From: Dryococelus australis
Lineage: Eukaryota; Arthropoda; Insecta; Phasmatodea; Phasmatidae
Assembly: GCA_029891345.1 (NCBI GenBank)
Contig: CM056993.1
Location: 107,430,800 to 107,494,799, forward strand
Length of the DNA stretch: 64,000 bases
Direction of reading: 5' to 3'
Below the pieces are notes generated by a model, which worked only from the letters and a program-made list of their open reading frames with translations, was not told the DNA's origin and made no database searches. Shown here piece after piece: positions 1-9,365 of the stretch. How positions within the stretch are numbered: position 1 is the stretch's first letter; each line of letters starts with the position of its first letter. The position numbers and the translations under genes are program-made.

Positions 1-422
1 ACATGTTATGGAAACATCTGCGCCATAGGGAACTTCTAAATAATTCCGTGCAGAATACTTTTGTTTGAAACGCGTATCTTAAAAACTAACGCACTGATGC
101 GAAATCACCTTAACATGTGAGTTACTATTTAAATTCCGCAGCTGCGAGCCAGAAGGCAGTGTCTTGTAAGTCTGAACAAGACATGCACGAATGGTTCCCA
201 TGAAGGAAGGATGTCATTCTCAACGCCGTGCGTAACCAGAGACAGCGAGTCCAGAGTGAGCCTGGCCTGATGTCGAATGTTAACTTCCTGTAGCACATAC
301 TGCTCTGATAGGGAACGCCCATACGCCAGCTGTCGCGTGAGAACCCGATATCTCCTCCACTTCCGGCGGAAAAGGATACAGCGCACATTGACACCTTCTG
401 TGTGGTCCATCTAACGACAATT
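1..422. other. Unassigned edge sequence
   Basis: No recognised element or gene. Two overlapping minus-strand open frames of about 90 codons (125-410) lie here; they resemble nothing I know and show no repeat structure, so I treat them as chance frames. Confidence 0.4.
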
Positions 423-424
423 TA

Positions 425-850
425 AAGGATGTTCACGATAAAGTGGGCACTTTTGAAATCAACCTTCAAAAAAAGTCACTGGCCCTACCTGCATGTATTT
501 TAACGGGCGTAATGAGTTACACGTGCCCAGTAAAGTTGGTAACGATGGACGGGATAATATTTCCATATATTAATGTCGAATAAAAAGTGTTGGGTAACCG
601 TTTGTGATAACTTGATTTATTTCTCTTGCTTTTGGTATTTTTATGCAACAGAGTGTAAAAATGAGTAGATTTGTACAATCTTTACTTTACTTTTCTAATA
701 ATTTCACAGTTTCACTTGACCGACGCATGAATATAGTGATGAGGCCCATGGCCATGTTAATTTTACATAAGGCTGATGAATACACAACGTGCATGCAAGT
801 AGATGTTAAGCAGGGATTTGAAAAGTGCTCATTTTACCGTGAATAGCCTA
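425..850 (+). mobile_element. Family A MITE, full length, TA-flanked
   Basis: A 426-bp non-autonomous element. It begins AAGGATGTTCACGAT and ends GTGAATAGCCTA, inverted copies of each other that continue inward through TGAGCAC/GTGCTCA. TA precedes (423-424) and follows (851-852). The interior matches some twenty other copies here, including the CAATGTTAATTTTACATAAG stretch near the 3' side. The 67-codon frame at 643-846 lies wholly inside and is not a gene. TA duplication suggests a Tc1/mariner-superfamily transposase in trans; this is inference, as no family A transposase is present. Confidence 0.9.
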
Positions 851-1056
851 TAACCAGCGTTTAGCTTGTACGCGAAGTAAAATCGCCAATTCAAAAGTGA
901 CTTTATTCGTAACGAAATCAGGATGAAATTTAATTATATTTATCTTGATAAATTCTTTTAAATACCATTAAAAATAATATTAATAATTTTAAATATATAG
1001 TTCGATTATTTTATATTTAATTGAATATTTCCTTGTAGCTCAGCGATACAAATATC

Positions 1057-1355
1057 TAGGGTCATCTGTTTTTTGGGAAAATATTTAAGGATAAGTTGTA
1101 TTCCAACACACGATAGTTCAGAACCACTTTCGTTGTTAAATCGTTCGAATTGTTACGCGTTTCATCTGTCTACCCGCGAATCACGGACGGTCAACATCGG
1201 AGAAACTTAATTCTGATTGACTCAGTCACGTAACAGACTGTCTTCACACATAGACAAGCGGCCAATAGTGAAATGAACACCGCAAGTGTGCACATAGGAT
1301 ATTGAAGTCTAGCCTACGCGTAAATCTTTTCGCAAAAAAAAAACAGGCGGCCCTA
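1057..1355 (-). mobile_element. Family B hAT-type MITE
   Basis: About 299 bp, starting TAGGGTCATCTG and ending GGCGGCCCTA, with TTTTCGC-type sub-terminal motifs at both ends. Near-identical 8-bp flanks CAAATATC (1049-1056) and CAAATAAC (1356-1363) look like an aged TSD. The interior (CCAATAG, GGATATTGAAGTCTAGCC) matches the other B copies in reverse orientation. The 8-bp TSD plus TAGGG ends fit hAT-derived MITEs. Confidence 0.85.
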
Positions 1356-1451
1356 CAAATAACAAATTTGAACAGATTGAAATTTACACGTTTTTGAAGT
1401 TTAAAGTGTTCTCAAACAATAACGCGACTTTTGAAGGTCTATACCTTTAAC

Positions 1452-1745
1452 TAGAGCCACCCGTTTTTCGCAAAAAGATTTTAGAACTTCTTGTACTCCA
1501 AAACACTAGAATTCACATCCCCTTCCGTGTTTGGATGATTTTAACTGTCGCGCGTTGCAGGTGTCTGCCCGCGAATTACGGACACTCTTTGTCGGAGTTA
1601 CGTAATTCTGATTGGCCCAGTCAGGTAAGGAATTGTCTCTCAACAAAGACACGTGGCCAATAGCCAAAGGAAAACTGCACGTATGCTATACGTCATTGGA
1701 ATCTAGCCTTCGCGTAAATGTTGTCGCGAAAAGCAGGTGGCCCTA
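1452..1745 (-). mobile_element. Family B hAT-type MITE
   Basis: About 294 bp, starting TAGAGCCACCCG and ending GGTGGCCCTA. Flanks CCTTTAAC (1444-1451) and CCTATAAA (1746-1753) agree at 6 of 8 positions. Reverse orientation relative to the copy at 2186. It contains inverted CCAAT motifs and the sub-terminal TTTTTCGC. Confidence 0.85.
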
Positions 1746-1753
1746 CCTATAAA

Positions 1754-2177
1754 GCAAGTTTCACTATTTATAAATATCCTGATTTCATGCTTCAAGAAGA
1801 ATTGCCGTTCCCCACAAATGTCACTCATCTTAAACGACACAACTCTTTAAGACAACAGGGATAGTGACAACCATCTCAGAAAAAATACACACACACTTTC
1901 ACTAACAACTATTAAATCTACATTACAGTATCGAAAACATTTTTCCAGAGTTATTCGTGACAAATATTTCTCTTCACGCAGTTATTTTTGTTATGTTTTA
2001 AAAGTTAATCCGACCTGAATTCGTTCCCAAGCTTATGTTTTGAAATCATTAAATTTTTTATGTAGGTGCTGCGTGCTTATTAATCCCAGCTTTAATCATT
2101 TACACATCAGAGGTGGAAAAACCTGAACAAATAAATTTTCTCACAAGGAAGACACTCGAAACATAAGTAATTGATCC
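1754..2177. other. Unassigned AT-rich sequence
   Basis: Roughly 420 bp between two B-family elements. I see no repeat, open frame or structure in it. Confidence 0.4.
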
Positions 2178-2185
2178 CTTATTGT

Positions 2186-2478
2186 TAGGGCCACCTGATT
2201 ATCGCGAAAGGATTTACGCGGAGCCTAGGCTTCAATATCCTACGTGCACACGTGCATTCTTCATTTGACAATTGGCCGCTCGTCTTTGTATGAAGAGTAT
2301 GTTAAGCGATTAAACCAATCAGAATTAAGTTTCTCCGATATTGACCATCCGTGATTCGCCGGTAGACGGATAAGACGCATAACAGTTCAAATGATCCAAT
2401 CACGAAAGTGGATCTGAACTATAGTGCGTCGGAACACAGCTTGTCCTGAAATCTTTTCGCGAAAAACAGATGCCCCTA
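2186..2478 (+). mobile_element. Family B MITE, first unit of a serial array
   Basis: A 293-bp B copy (TAGGGCCACCTG ... GATGCCCCTA) bounded by perfect 8-bp repeats CTTATTGT at 2178-2185 and 2479-2486. The right-hand CTTATTGT also serves as the left flank of the next element. It carries CCAATCAG, CCAATCAC and ATTGG in the interior. Confidence 0.92.
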
Positions 2479-2486
2479 CTTATTGT

Positions 2487-2761
2487 TAGGGCCACTGTTT
2501 TTTTTTTCGTGGATTCATCGGAGCACACAGTAGAATTCAATACTATCTTGACACCTCGGCTGTTGTCATAATTCCATTAGGTGCTGGTGGCGTTTCCCCA
2601 TTTGACAGAGCCAATCAGGATTCCGTAACTCAGACACTGTACCTTCGTGATTCGTGAGCAAACAGTTAACACGAACCAGAACATGCGTCAGCAAATTAAA
2701 AAAGCTGGACGACCCCACAGTGCTTCGAACTGTAACTAGTCTCGGAAACTTTTCGCCTCTA
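2487..2761 (+). mobile_element. B-related hAT-type MITE, second unit of the serial array
   Basis: Starts TAGGGCCACTG directly after CTTATTGT (2479-2486) and appears to end TTTTCGCCTCTA at 2761. The next 8 bases, TATATTTT, match CTTATTGT at 5 of 8 positions and may be the decayed partner TSD. The interior is diverged from both B and D but keeps CCAATCAG and the TTCGTG sub-terminal motif. Confidence 0.7.
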
Positions 2762-2796
2762 TATATTTTATAGCCGGAATTATTTCGCGGGTTAAA

Positions 2797-3032
2797 AAAA
2801 AAATTCGAGATTGGAGTGAACCCCGAGTATGCCATGAAATGAGACCTAGGATGGAGCGGCACTGGAATGCAAAGGCGGGGGAAACGGGAGAACCCCGAGA
2901 AAATCCACCGGCAAGCATGCTGGAACACGATCACCACATGCGAAAATCTTGGAGTGAACCCACCGGGGATCGAGCCCGGATCGCCATGGTGGGAGGCGAG
3001 CACCCTAGCCACTGCACCACTGCTGCCCCATT
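2797..3032 (-). mobile_element. tRNA-derived SINE inside a D MITE
   Basis: On the minus strand it begins GGGGCAGCAGTGGTGCAG, followed by an A-box-like TGGTGCAGTGG, GCCTCCCACCATGGCGA, then a B-box-like GGGCTCGATCC, and a tail CGGTGGATTTTCTCGGGG shared with the SINEs at 6211, 10730, 26184, 57522 and 60541. It ends in a T-run on the plus strand (A-run on the minus). Short similar flanks (ATTCGAG/TTTCGAG) may be its target duplication. Box sequences suggest RNA polymerase III transcription of the source copy. Confidence 0.85.
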
Positions 3033-3290
3033 TCGAGGGCCGATGCGGCAGCAGACTAGACTTGGCAGTCCTCTACACACTCGTGACACTATCGTTTGCT
3101 TATTGGTTGCTGCGATAAAGTGAGGCCTCTGTACAGCACTGTTCAACACTCACTCACGCTACTGCTTCTTGCTCATTACTGGTTCACAATTACACGGGGC
3201 GTGTCTAAGAACTGCGGTCCAATCACAGTTGTGGTAGAAAAAAACAAGTATTTGAAGTATACGTCGGTACCGAACGAATTCGCGCGATAC

Positions 3291-3307
3291 GGGGGGGGGG
3301 GGGGGGG
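3291..3307 (+). repeat. 17-bp poly(G) tract
   Basis: Uninterrupted G run in the 3' terminus of the D element ending at 3312. Other D copies have only four G here. Confidence 0.95.
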
Positions 3308-3359
3308 CTCTACTTATTGTGTACAGTGTCAACAATAAATATCCCTCATGTGTAATATG

Positions 3360-3632
3360 TAGAGACCCGACAATTCCGCGGGTTCATTTCTAGACAAGTT
3401 GGAATTCACACACTTGTGCGATCATGTTACTTCTGTAATTGGTCGACGTGTTGCTAGACACCTACTGGACATAAATGAGCCAATAACAAACACGCAATAA
3501 ATTGTGCGCCCAACCACCACCTTTCACTATCAAAACAATCAACCAATAAACAATTGATATATGTATGGGAGTACATAAGACTGCGAAGTCTAGCCTACAG
3601 GTCATTGCACTCGCGAATTTCTCGGGTCTCTA
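3360..3632 (+). mobile_element. Family C hAT-type MITE
   Basis: 273 bp, starting TAGAGACCCGACAATTCCGC and ending TTCTCGGGTCTCTA. Flanks GTAATATG and GTAATAAA agree at 6 of 8 positions. Interior markers are ATTGGTCGACGTG, CCAATAAC, CCAATAAA, TTGATAT and GTCTAGCCTACAGG. Same orientation as the copy at 12880, opposite to those at 49426 and 56326. Confidence 0.9.
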
Positions 3633-3993
3633 GTAATAAATCTTGCGTTTTAAACGACCTATAAGCTGGACTGCATGGACGGTTCTATGTATTTCCGAGC
3701 CTCATATTTGTGTTCGTTGGTGGGTGCCCCGGTGTGTAGCCTGTTTCGCCTCACGGCAGGCGGCGAGGGGTTCACTCTTACTTCCTTGCAGGTCTGTTAT
3801 TAGCTCTGGGTTTACCTGGGTATGCCTAATAAACTGCGAGCCAACTGCAAACACGACAGGAATGTGTGTTATATGTGTAACTTCTTCTACTATAAATTCA
3901 CGAACTATTCCATTTCCTAGCTTTCAATATGTAGCCTATGTTGTAAATGAATATACACACATACACGTGCATTTTCCTGTGTCAACAAAGGTA

Positions 3994-4372
3994 AAGGCTG
4001 TTCGCGATCAAGTGAGTATCGAAATCAACCTTAGAAAAAAGTTACGGCTCCTGCCTGTATATATTTTAACGGGTGCTCTGTGTAACATGCGCTAACGTCG
4101 AATAAAAAATGTTAGGTAACCATTTCTGATATCATAAATTATTTTTTTTCGCTTTGTGCTTTTTTATTAATTTATCGAATTGTAAATATGAGCAGATTTG
4201 TAAGATGTTTACTTTTCTAACAATCTCACAGTTTCAACTGACCGACGCATGAATAAAGTGATGAGGTCCGCGACAACGTTAATCTTACATAAGGCGGAAG
4301 AATGCATAACGTGCATACAAGCAGATCTTAAGCAGGGTTTTCAAGAGTGCTCATTTTACTGCAAATAGTCTA
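3994..4372 (+). mobile_element. Family A MITE
   Basis: Starts AAGGCTGTTCGCGATC after TA (3992-3993) and ends GCAAATAGTCTA. It matches the A consensus throughout with several small deletions. The 150-codon frame at 3643-4095 runs from unrelated DNA into this element and is not credible as a gene. Confidence 0.88.
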
Positions 4373-5619
4373 AAAACAACCGAACGTCATGAATACCAAC
4401 ATGGCGGGCGACTATCACCTGCCTTTACCGCGGTGATTTTCTTAGCGTGGGGAGGGGGTGGGGGAAGCAATTACGTTCAACGTGTGTAGGCGGAGTGGTT
4501 GGAGCTCCCCACCAGTCAGCTGATTGTCTGGCGTCTTATTGGGTCGCGCTGTACAATAAACGCTCTGCGTGTGTTGTGTATTAACTGCCGTTAATATACG
4601 CTTACTGACATGGCTGGCGTAGCTGTACGTGAAACCAATTTTAAGCTAAGTTTCGTCATGTTGGTTATGTGTGTGTGTGTGTGTGTATGTACATAAAGGT
4701 TGGAGCTTAGATAGAACTTTACGTGGCGCGATCACACTAAGAATGATTACAGTCTGCGATACTCCGATGGTTGAATCTGATACGTACCAAATGCGTACCC
4801 AACTCGGTGTTGAAAACCATTGAAGGCTGTTCGGCGTAACAATCACGTGGTGACACGAATCATCACTCACATTCCAAGTAACTATTACGGTTGAAGTAAA
4901 GCAACTGCCTATGGAGCACTCTAATAATAATGCAGGAAATAATTTTTATAGTTGATTTTATTAGCATCCATTTGTTCAAACATTTACGGCTGAAACTGAC
5001 GTAAATAAAGTTAATTATAATTTTGATATGTTACATTATTACTATGATTTTATTACACACAATCACAGTAAACATTATAACGTTTTTTCTTTTAAGAAGA
5101 TTTTCTTGCAAATTGTGCTTTCCGAAGCATTCAAAACGGAAATGCGCTTAAACTTAAAAAAAAAAAAATGCGGACTCTGTCGATAGATCTTTTTTTATAG
5201 ATTCAAAAATTATATTTTAGTAAAATATAATTTTATATTGTTGCAAAATATATACATTATTCTTTCATATACAGCACAAATTGCACTTTCTGATTATTTT
5301 CATGTCGTCTGTACTACTTTTTTTTATGAGTTCTTCACGTTGAATAGTCGGGTGCAGTGCTCCATAAGCAGTTGCTTTACTTCAACCTTAATATTAACAC
5401 CAGTTAGTAATGGGTTAAAAGAAATTTTATTTAATGCCATTAATATTTTTTTGTCACGCTCTAGTTAAAATAAAAAAACTTGTCACGTAATTGCCAATTC
5501 CACCCCATATATTACTTAATATTCAGCAGGCGCTCAAATGATGAAATAGAAATCGTGATAACTATATATATTAAAAAAAAAAATCTCTAATTTTTAAGAC
5601 AAACATCAGACCTGAAATA
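4373..5619. other. Unassigned sequence with a short (TG)n tract
   Basis: Apparently single-copy, AT-rich toward the right. It holds a G-rich patch at 4446-4466, a (TG)n microsatellite near 4669-4686, and short A/T runs. Open frames are short and unrecognised. Confidence 0.4.
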
Positions 5620-5627
5620 CTTATGGG

Positions 5628-5912
5628 TATGGGCAGTGATATTTCGCGAAAATATTTCGGGACAAGATACAGTACAAAGCACCGTAGTGTAATCCAGCTT
5701 TCTTGATTGGTCGAATTATGTTCTTGTTCGTGTTAACTGTTATCACACCAATCACTACTGCTCAATGCCGGAGTTACAGAATTCTGAGTGACTCGGTGAA
5801 TTGAGGAAACGACATCAGCAGCCAATGGAGTTATAACCACAGCTGAGGTGTGCACATAGTATTGAAGTCTACTGTGTGCTCAGATTTTTTTCGCGAAAAA
5901 TTACTGGCCCTA
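5628..5912 (-). mobile_element. B-related hAT-type MITE, first unit of second serial array
   Basis: 285 bp, TATGGGCAGTGATATTTCGCG to TTTCGCGAAAAATTACTGGCCCTA in inverted relation. Perfect 8-bp flanks CTTATGGG at 5620-5627 and 5913-5920. The interior has the B-type CCAATCAC, ATTGGTCG and TATTGAAGTCTA blocks in reverse orientation. Confidence 0.9.
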
Positions 5913-5920
5913 CTTATGGG

Positions 5921-6195
5921 TAGGGCCACGTATTTTTCGCGTAAAGCTTTGTGCTCAAGCTACAAAACCTACTTCAATATCCCACGTCCACAACTACAAC
6001 GTCATTTGGTTATTGGCCGCGCATCTATGTGAGAAGACATGTTGAATTTGACTGGGCCAATCAGAATAAAGTACTCCGATACTGGACGTCCATGATTCGC
6101 GAACAGGCACTTGGAGGCACGTGACATTTAATGTCATCCAACCACGAACGTGCATATGAAATAAAATGTCTTTTCGTGAAAAACACATGGCCCTA
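5921..6195 (+). mobile_element. Family B MITE, second unit of second serial array
   Basis: 275 bp, TAGGGCCACGTATTTTTCGCG to CACATGGCCCTA. Left flank CTTATGGG (5913-5920) is shared with the preceding element; right flank CTTATAGG (6196-6203) differs by one base. It lies in the opposite orientation to its neighbour and contains ATTGGCC and CCAATCAG. Confidence 0.92.
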
Positions 6196-6210
6196 CTTAT
6201 AGGGTATATG

Positions 6211-6455
6211 GGGGCCGGTTAAACTACTTGCCTCCCACTCCCACCAAGGCGAAACGGGTTCGATTCTCGTATTTTCGTCGTGCAGGGCGATACCGCTGGT
6301 CGGCGGGTTTTCTCGCGGATCTACCTTTTTCCCGCGCTCTTGCATTCCGGCGCTGCTCCATACTCATCTCAGTTCGCCCTTATATGCTCTCCAGACCTCG
6401 TTGTTAAGAGTGGCCCAAATATCCACACCCCATCACGAACATAAAATAAATAAAT
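6211..6455 (+). mobile_element. tRNA-derived SINE, head partly deleted
   Basis: Begins GGGGCCGGTTAAACTACTTG, so part of the A box is lost. The B box GGGTTCGATTC is intact, followed by GGTCGGCGGGTTTTCTCG and CGGCGCTGCTCCATACTC, shared with the other SINE copies. It ends in an A-rich tail (AAATAAATAAATTAAAA). Confidence 0.88.
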
Positions 6456-6688
6456 TAAAATCATTGGATATAAAAATAGACATTGTGTTGTTAATACGAT
6501 GCTAAGGAGAACGAAACTGCATTTTCTATAAAGTTACCACCTGCCCGTCAGTGCGGCTATTTTAGGCAAAGCAGTTAGGAGCAGTGACTTGCTTCGTAGG
6601 TTGAATTTAAAAGTGTTCTACTAACCACGAACTAGACATATATCCTTATATTGACTTACTGCGAATCATACTGACTCGTTAGTTGGTG

Positions 6689-7115
6689 TAGGCTGTTCAC
6701 AGTAAAATAAGCACTTTTGATAATACATCTCAAGATCTACTTGTTTGCACGTGTGTGTTCTTCCGCCTTATGTAAAATTAACATTATCATGTGCCTCATC
6801 ACTTTATTCATGCGTTGGTAAAGTGAAACTGTCAAATTATTAGAAAAATAAATACTTAAAAATCGGTTCATTTTTTACACCTCAATGTTAAAAAAAAAAA
6901 AACAGAATACGAAAGAAATAATTTAAACTTATCAGAAATGTTTTCCAACACTTTTATTAGTCGACGTTAAGACGTGGAACCACTTTCCTTCCATCATTAC
7001 TAATTTTACTGGGCGCATGTCACTCAGGGCGCCCGTTAAAATATATGCAAGCACGGACAGTGTATTTTTTTCTACGGTTGTTTTCAAAAGTGCTCACTTT
7101 ATCGTGAACAGCCTT
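6689..7115 (-). mobile_element. Family A MITE, full length
   Basis: Reverse-oriented A copy starting TAGGCTGTTCACAGTAAAA and ending ATCGTGAACAGCCTT before TA (7116-7117). It includes the reverse complement of the conserved CATGAATAAAGTGATGAGGC block at its left side. Confidence 0.92.
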
Positions 7116-7231
7116 TAGCATCTTATTAAGTGAATTTTCGTGGTGTTGAATATTGTATAGAGAGTGTGTGCTAACTTAGAAGACGCAGTAACCACTCTTC
7201 CTGTTCCGACAGTGGACTGCTCTTTTTTTAA

Positions 7232-7528
7232 CCCATTCAGACCCAGTGTGCACAGTGGTGTGCATTACGCACGTGTAGGTAATTTTCGCCCCGCTCTACA
7301 CACTGCGAAGCTCAATGACCAATGATCTAACCTGTGGGTAAATGATTCGTAAACCGTCTTACGGGTCTGGGTCATAACTGGTTCATATTACTGCAGCCGA
7401 ACATATAGCTTACAGCGCATTGGTTGCGAGAACGAAACAAGTGTTGTGTCAGCTTAAGTACAGGTCGCATCAAAAAAATATTTAGTTTGCAACACCTAAA
7501 ACCTTGAATTAATGTGGGTCTGAAATGT
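7232..7528 (+). mobile_element. Family K piggyBac-like MITE (TTAA)
   Basis: 297 bp between TTAA at 7228-7231 and TTAA at 7529-7532. Termini CCCATTCAGACCCA and, inverted, ACATTTCAGACCCA match at most positions. TTAA duplication with a CCC-type terminus is the hallmark of piggyBac-superfamily elements. The interior (ACTGCGAAGC, CTGTGGGTAAA, GGTTCATATTACT, GCCGAACA) recurs at 60779-61027. Confidence 0.82.
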
Positions 7529-7689
7529 TTAAATAGCAGTATTATGATATTAAACGTGGATGGGAGTTGCGGTTAGAACACTGTATATGTAAATGTTTTG
7601 AAACGTCTTCTAACCTAGTTTTACTGCAGCTAGATTACTCTCTAACTGGTCAACATAATGTTATCTATATAAAAAGGTGGGTTCGCCGA

Positions 7690-7825
7690 AAAATCAATCG
7701 TAATCAAATACGTTCATCAATACTGACAACGTGATTTTTAACAGCGCTATCGACGGACGATGTGCAAGTTAATGCGGGGGAGATACGAAGAAGTGAACCG
7801 GTGTACCTGATCTTTAGTCTAAGGA
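7690..7825 (+). repeat. Family M repeat fragment
   Basis: ACGTTCATCA, GGACGATGTGC-like and TACCTGATCTTTAGTCTAAG segments align with 15303-15440 and with the reverse complement of 38584-38940. Boundaries are unclear. Confidence 0.55.
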
Positions 7826-8311
7826 AATTTCTCAGCAAGTAGCATTCCACTGATTGTAGTCGCTGATTCAGCCGCCAGCCCACGCTGTTAATTATGCTCG
7901 ACCTCACCTGTGGATACTACGGCTGCGGGCTGGCACGTCATTTTTACGGTGCGGGGTTTTATGATCCGTAGATGAAGAGAACCTTCCTTGTAGCGAATTT
8001 TATTGCCCATTAACGTCCTCAAGCACAGCGCCTAGCATTCTGCAATCGTGTGACCAAACAGCAGTAACGCCTGTTTGGCAGTTGTACCAGCAACAGGTAG
8101 GCTATCCAACCGATGGTGAAACGGCGTCGTCCTTGTAGCCTCCGCGATACGTAAAATAAAATTCCCCTTTCGTTGAGTTCCTCTGGCACGAATACACGAC
8201 ACGAATATAGGTCTTCCCAATGTAGTTGTTCCTCTCTACAAGTCTTTATTGACCTTTGGGACTTTCCATTAAACTGATATAAATGTTTTATACACTAAGC
8301 TAAAATGTATG
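7826..8311. other. Unassigned sequence
   Basis: Apparently single-copy with a minus-strand 62-codon frame (8032-8220) that I do not recognise. No structure seen. Confidence 0.35.
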
Positions 8312-8731
8312 AAGGCTGTTCATTATAAAGTGAGAACTTTAGAAATGAATCTCGGAAAAAATTCACTGCCCCTGCATGCATATATTCTAATAGGCACATT
8401 GAGTGACATTCGCCCAGTAAAGTTGGTAACGCTGAATCGAAAGAAGTTCTATATCTTAATGTTGAATACAAAGTGTTAGGTAACCATTTATGATACCTTC
8501 AAATGTTATTCTTTGGTGTTGTTTTTTTGATGCGTATAAATGTAAAAATGATCAGATTTTTTAAGTTATTTCCTTTTCTAATAATGTTACAGTTTTACTT
8601 CATCGACGAATTAATAGAAAATCACGCCTATGGCAATGCTAATTTTAAGGGTGGTGGAAGAATACCAGTGTGCATACAAGTAGATCTTAAGCAGGTCTTT
8701 CAAAAGTGCTCATTTTCCCGAGAAAAGCTTA
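8312..8731 (+). mobile_element. Family A MITE, diverged
   Basis: Starts AAGGCTGTTCATTATAAAG and ends AGAAAAGCTTA before TA (8732-8733). The body aligns with the A consensus, including TAGATCTTAAGCAGG near the right end. The 92-codon frame 8503-8781 lies in this element and overruns its end, so it is not a gene. Confidence 0.88.
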
Positions 8732-9082
8732 TAGTCACATTTATGTTGGGAAATCACAGTACAGAATGTTTAAATAAGTAGAGTGACGGCCAGAACACGT
8801 TCATCTTACCCAAAAATGGTGCGCGCAGAGGCTATGAGACACCTGACTTACTTATCACTGTCGCCCTTAGCATTCCTGCTCTTCTAGGTCCCAAACACGC
8901 TGAATACATACAAACAGGCTGTCGCTTAACATATAATAATTCACTGCTAGGCCACGCAATCTGTAAACATCGACCAATAAGACAATACGAATGGAAAACA
9001 TATGCGTTGTAAACAGTGCGAGTTGAAACTATCTTGTTTCTATAGTAATGCGTTATTTTAAGCGTTAGACGGAGTTCCACAG
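8732..9082. other. Sequence with weak similarity to the window's right edge
   Basis: ACTTATCACTGTCGCCCTTAG at 8851 onward resembles ACTTGACAGTATCGCCCTTAG at 63889 onward, suggesting a shared old repeat. Otherwise unassigned; an 82-codon minus-strand frame (8832-9080) is unrecognised. Confidence 0.4.
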
Positions 9083-9090
9083 TCTATCAG

Positions 9091-9357
9091 TAGAGCCACC
9101 TGTTTTTCGCGAAAATATTTACGCGGAAGCTAAACTTCAATAGCCTATGTGCACACTTGCAGTCTTCATTTGGTTATTGTCCTCGTGTCTTTGTGTGACG
9201 ACAGTCTGTTATATGAGTGAGGCAATCAAAGCTAAGTTTCTCAGATACTGATCGTCTGTGATTCGCGGGGGGACAAATAAGACGCGTAACAATTCAAATG
9301 ACCCAGTTACGAAAGTGATTCTGAACTAACGTACGTTCGCGAATAACAGGTGCCCTA
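9091..9357 (+). mobile_element. Family B hAT-type MITE
   Basis: TAGAGCCACCTGTTTTTCGCG to ACAGGTGCCCTA, 267 bp. Flanks TCTATCAG (9083-9090) and ACTATAAG (9358-9365) agree at 6 of 8 bases. Same orientation as the 2186 copy. Confidence 0.9.
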
Positions 9358-9365
9358 ACTATAAG

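Larger units (their letters stand above)
2771..3312 (+). mobile_element. Family D hAT-type MITE split by a SINE, third unit of the serial array
   Basis: The left end TAGCCGGAATTATTTCGCGG (2771-2790) and the body from about 3035 (CTAGACTTGGCAGTCC onward) match the intact D copy at 58261-58545. The 3' terminus GGGGCTCTA stops at 3312 and is followed by CTTATTGT (3313-3320), the same 8-mer that flanks the two preceding elements. A reverse-oriented SINE lies between the halves. A 17-base G run (3291-3307) replaces the CTCGGGG normally next to the terminus. Confidence 0.82.

Noticed and set aside
643..846. Open frame inside the first family A element
   Set aside because: Other A copies do not keep the frame, so it is not under coding selection.
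2178..3320. Direct repeats as a CRISPR-like array
   Set aside because: The 8-bp repeats are TSDs, and the spacers are transposons of about 280-540 bp; the sequence is eukaryotic.
4669..4686. (TG)n tract as a notable feature
   Set aside because: Short ordinary microsatellite.
6689..7115. Family A as a PIF/Harbinger MITE with 3-bp TSD
   Set aside because: The TTA/TAA flanks seen in some copies are explained by TA plus a terminal W; two empty sites show a TA duplication only.
8503..8781. 92-codon frame
   Set aside because: Lies mostly within a family A MITE and is interrupted in other copies.
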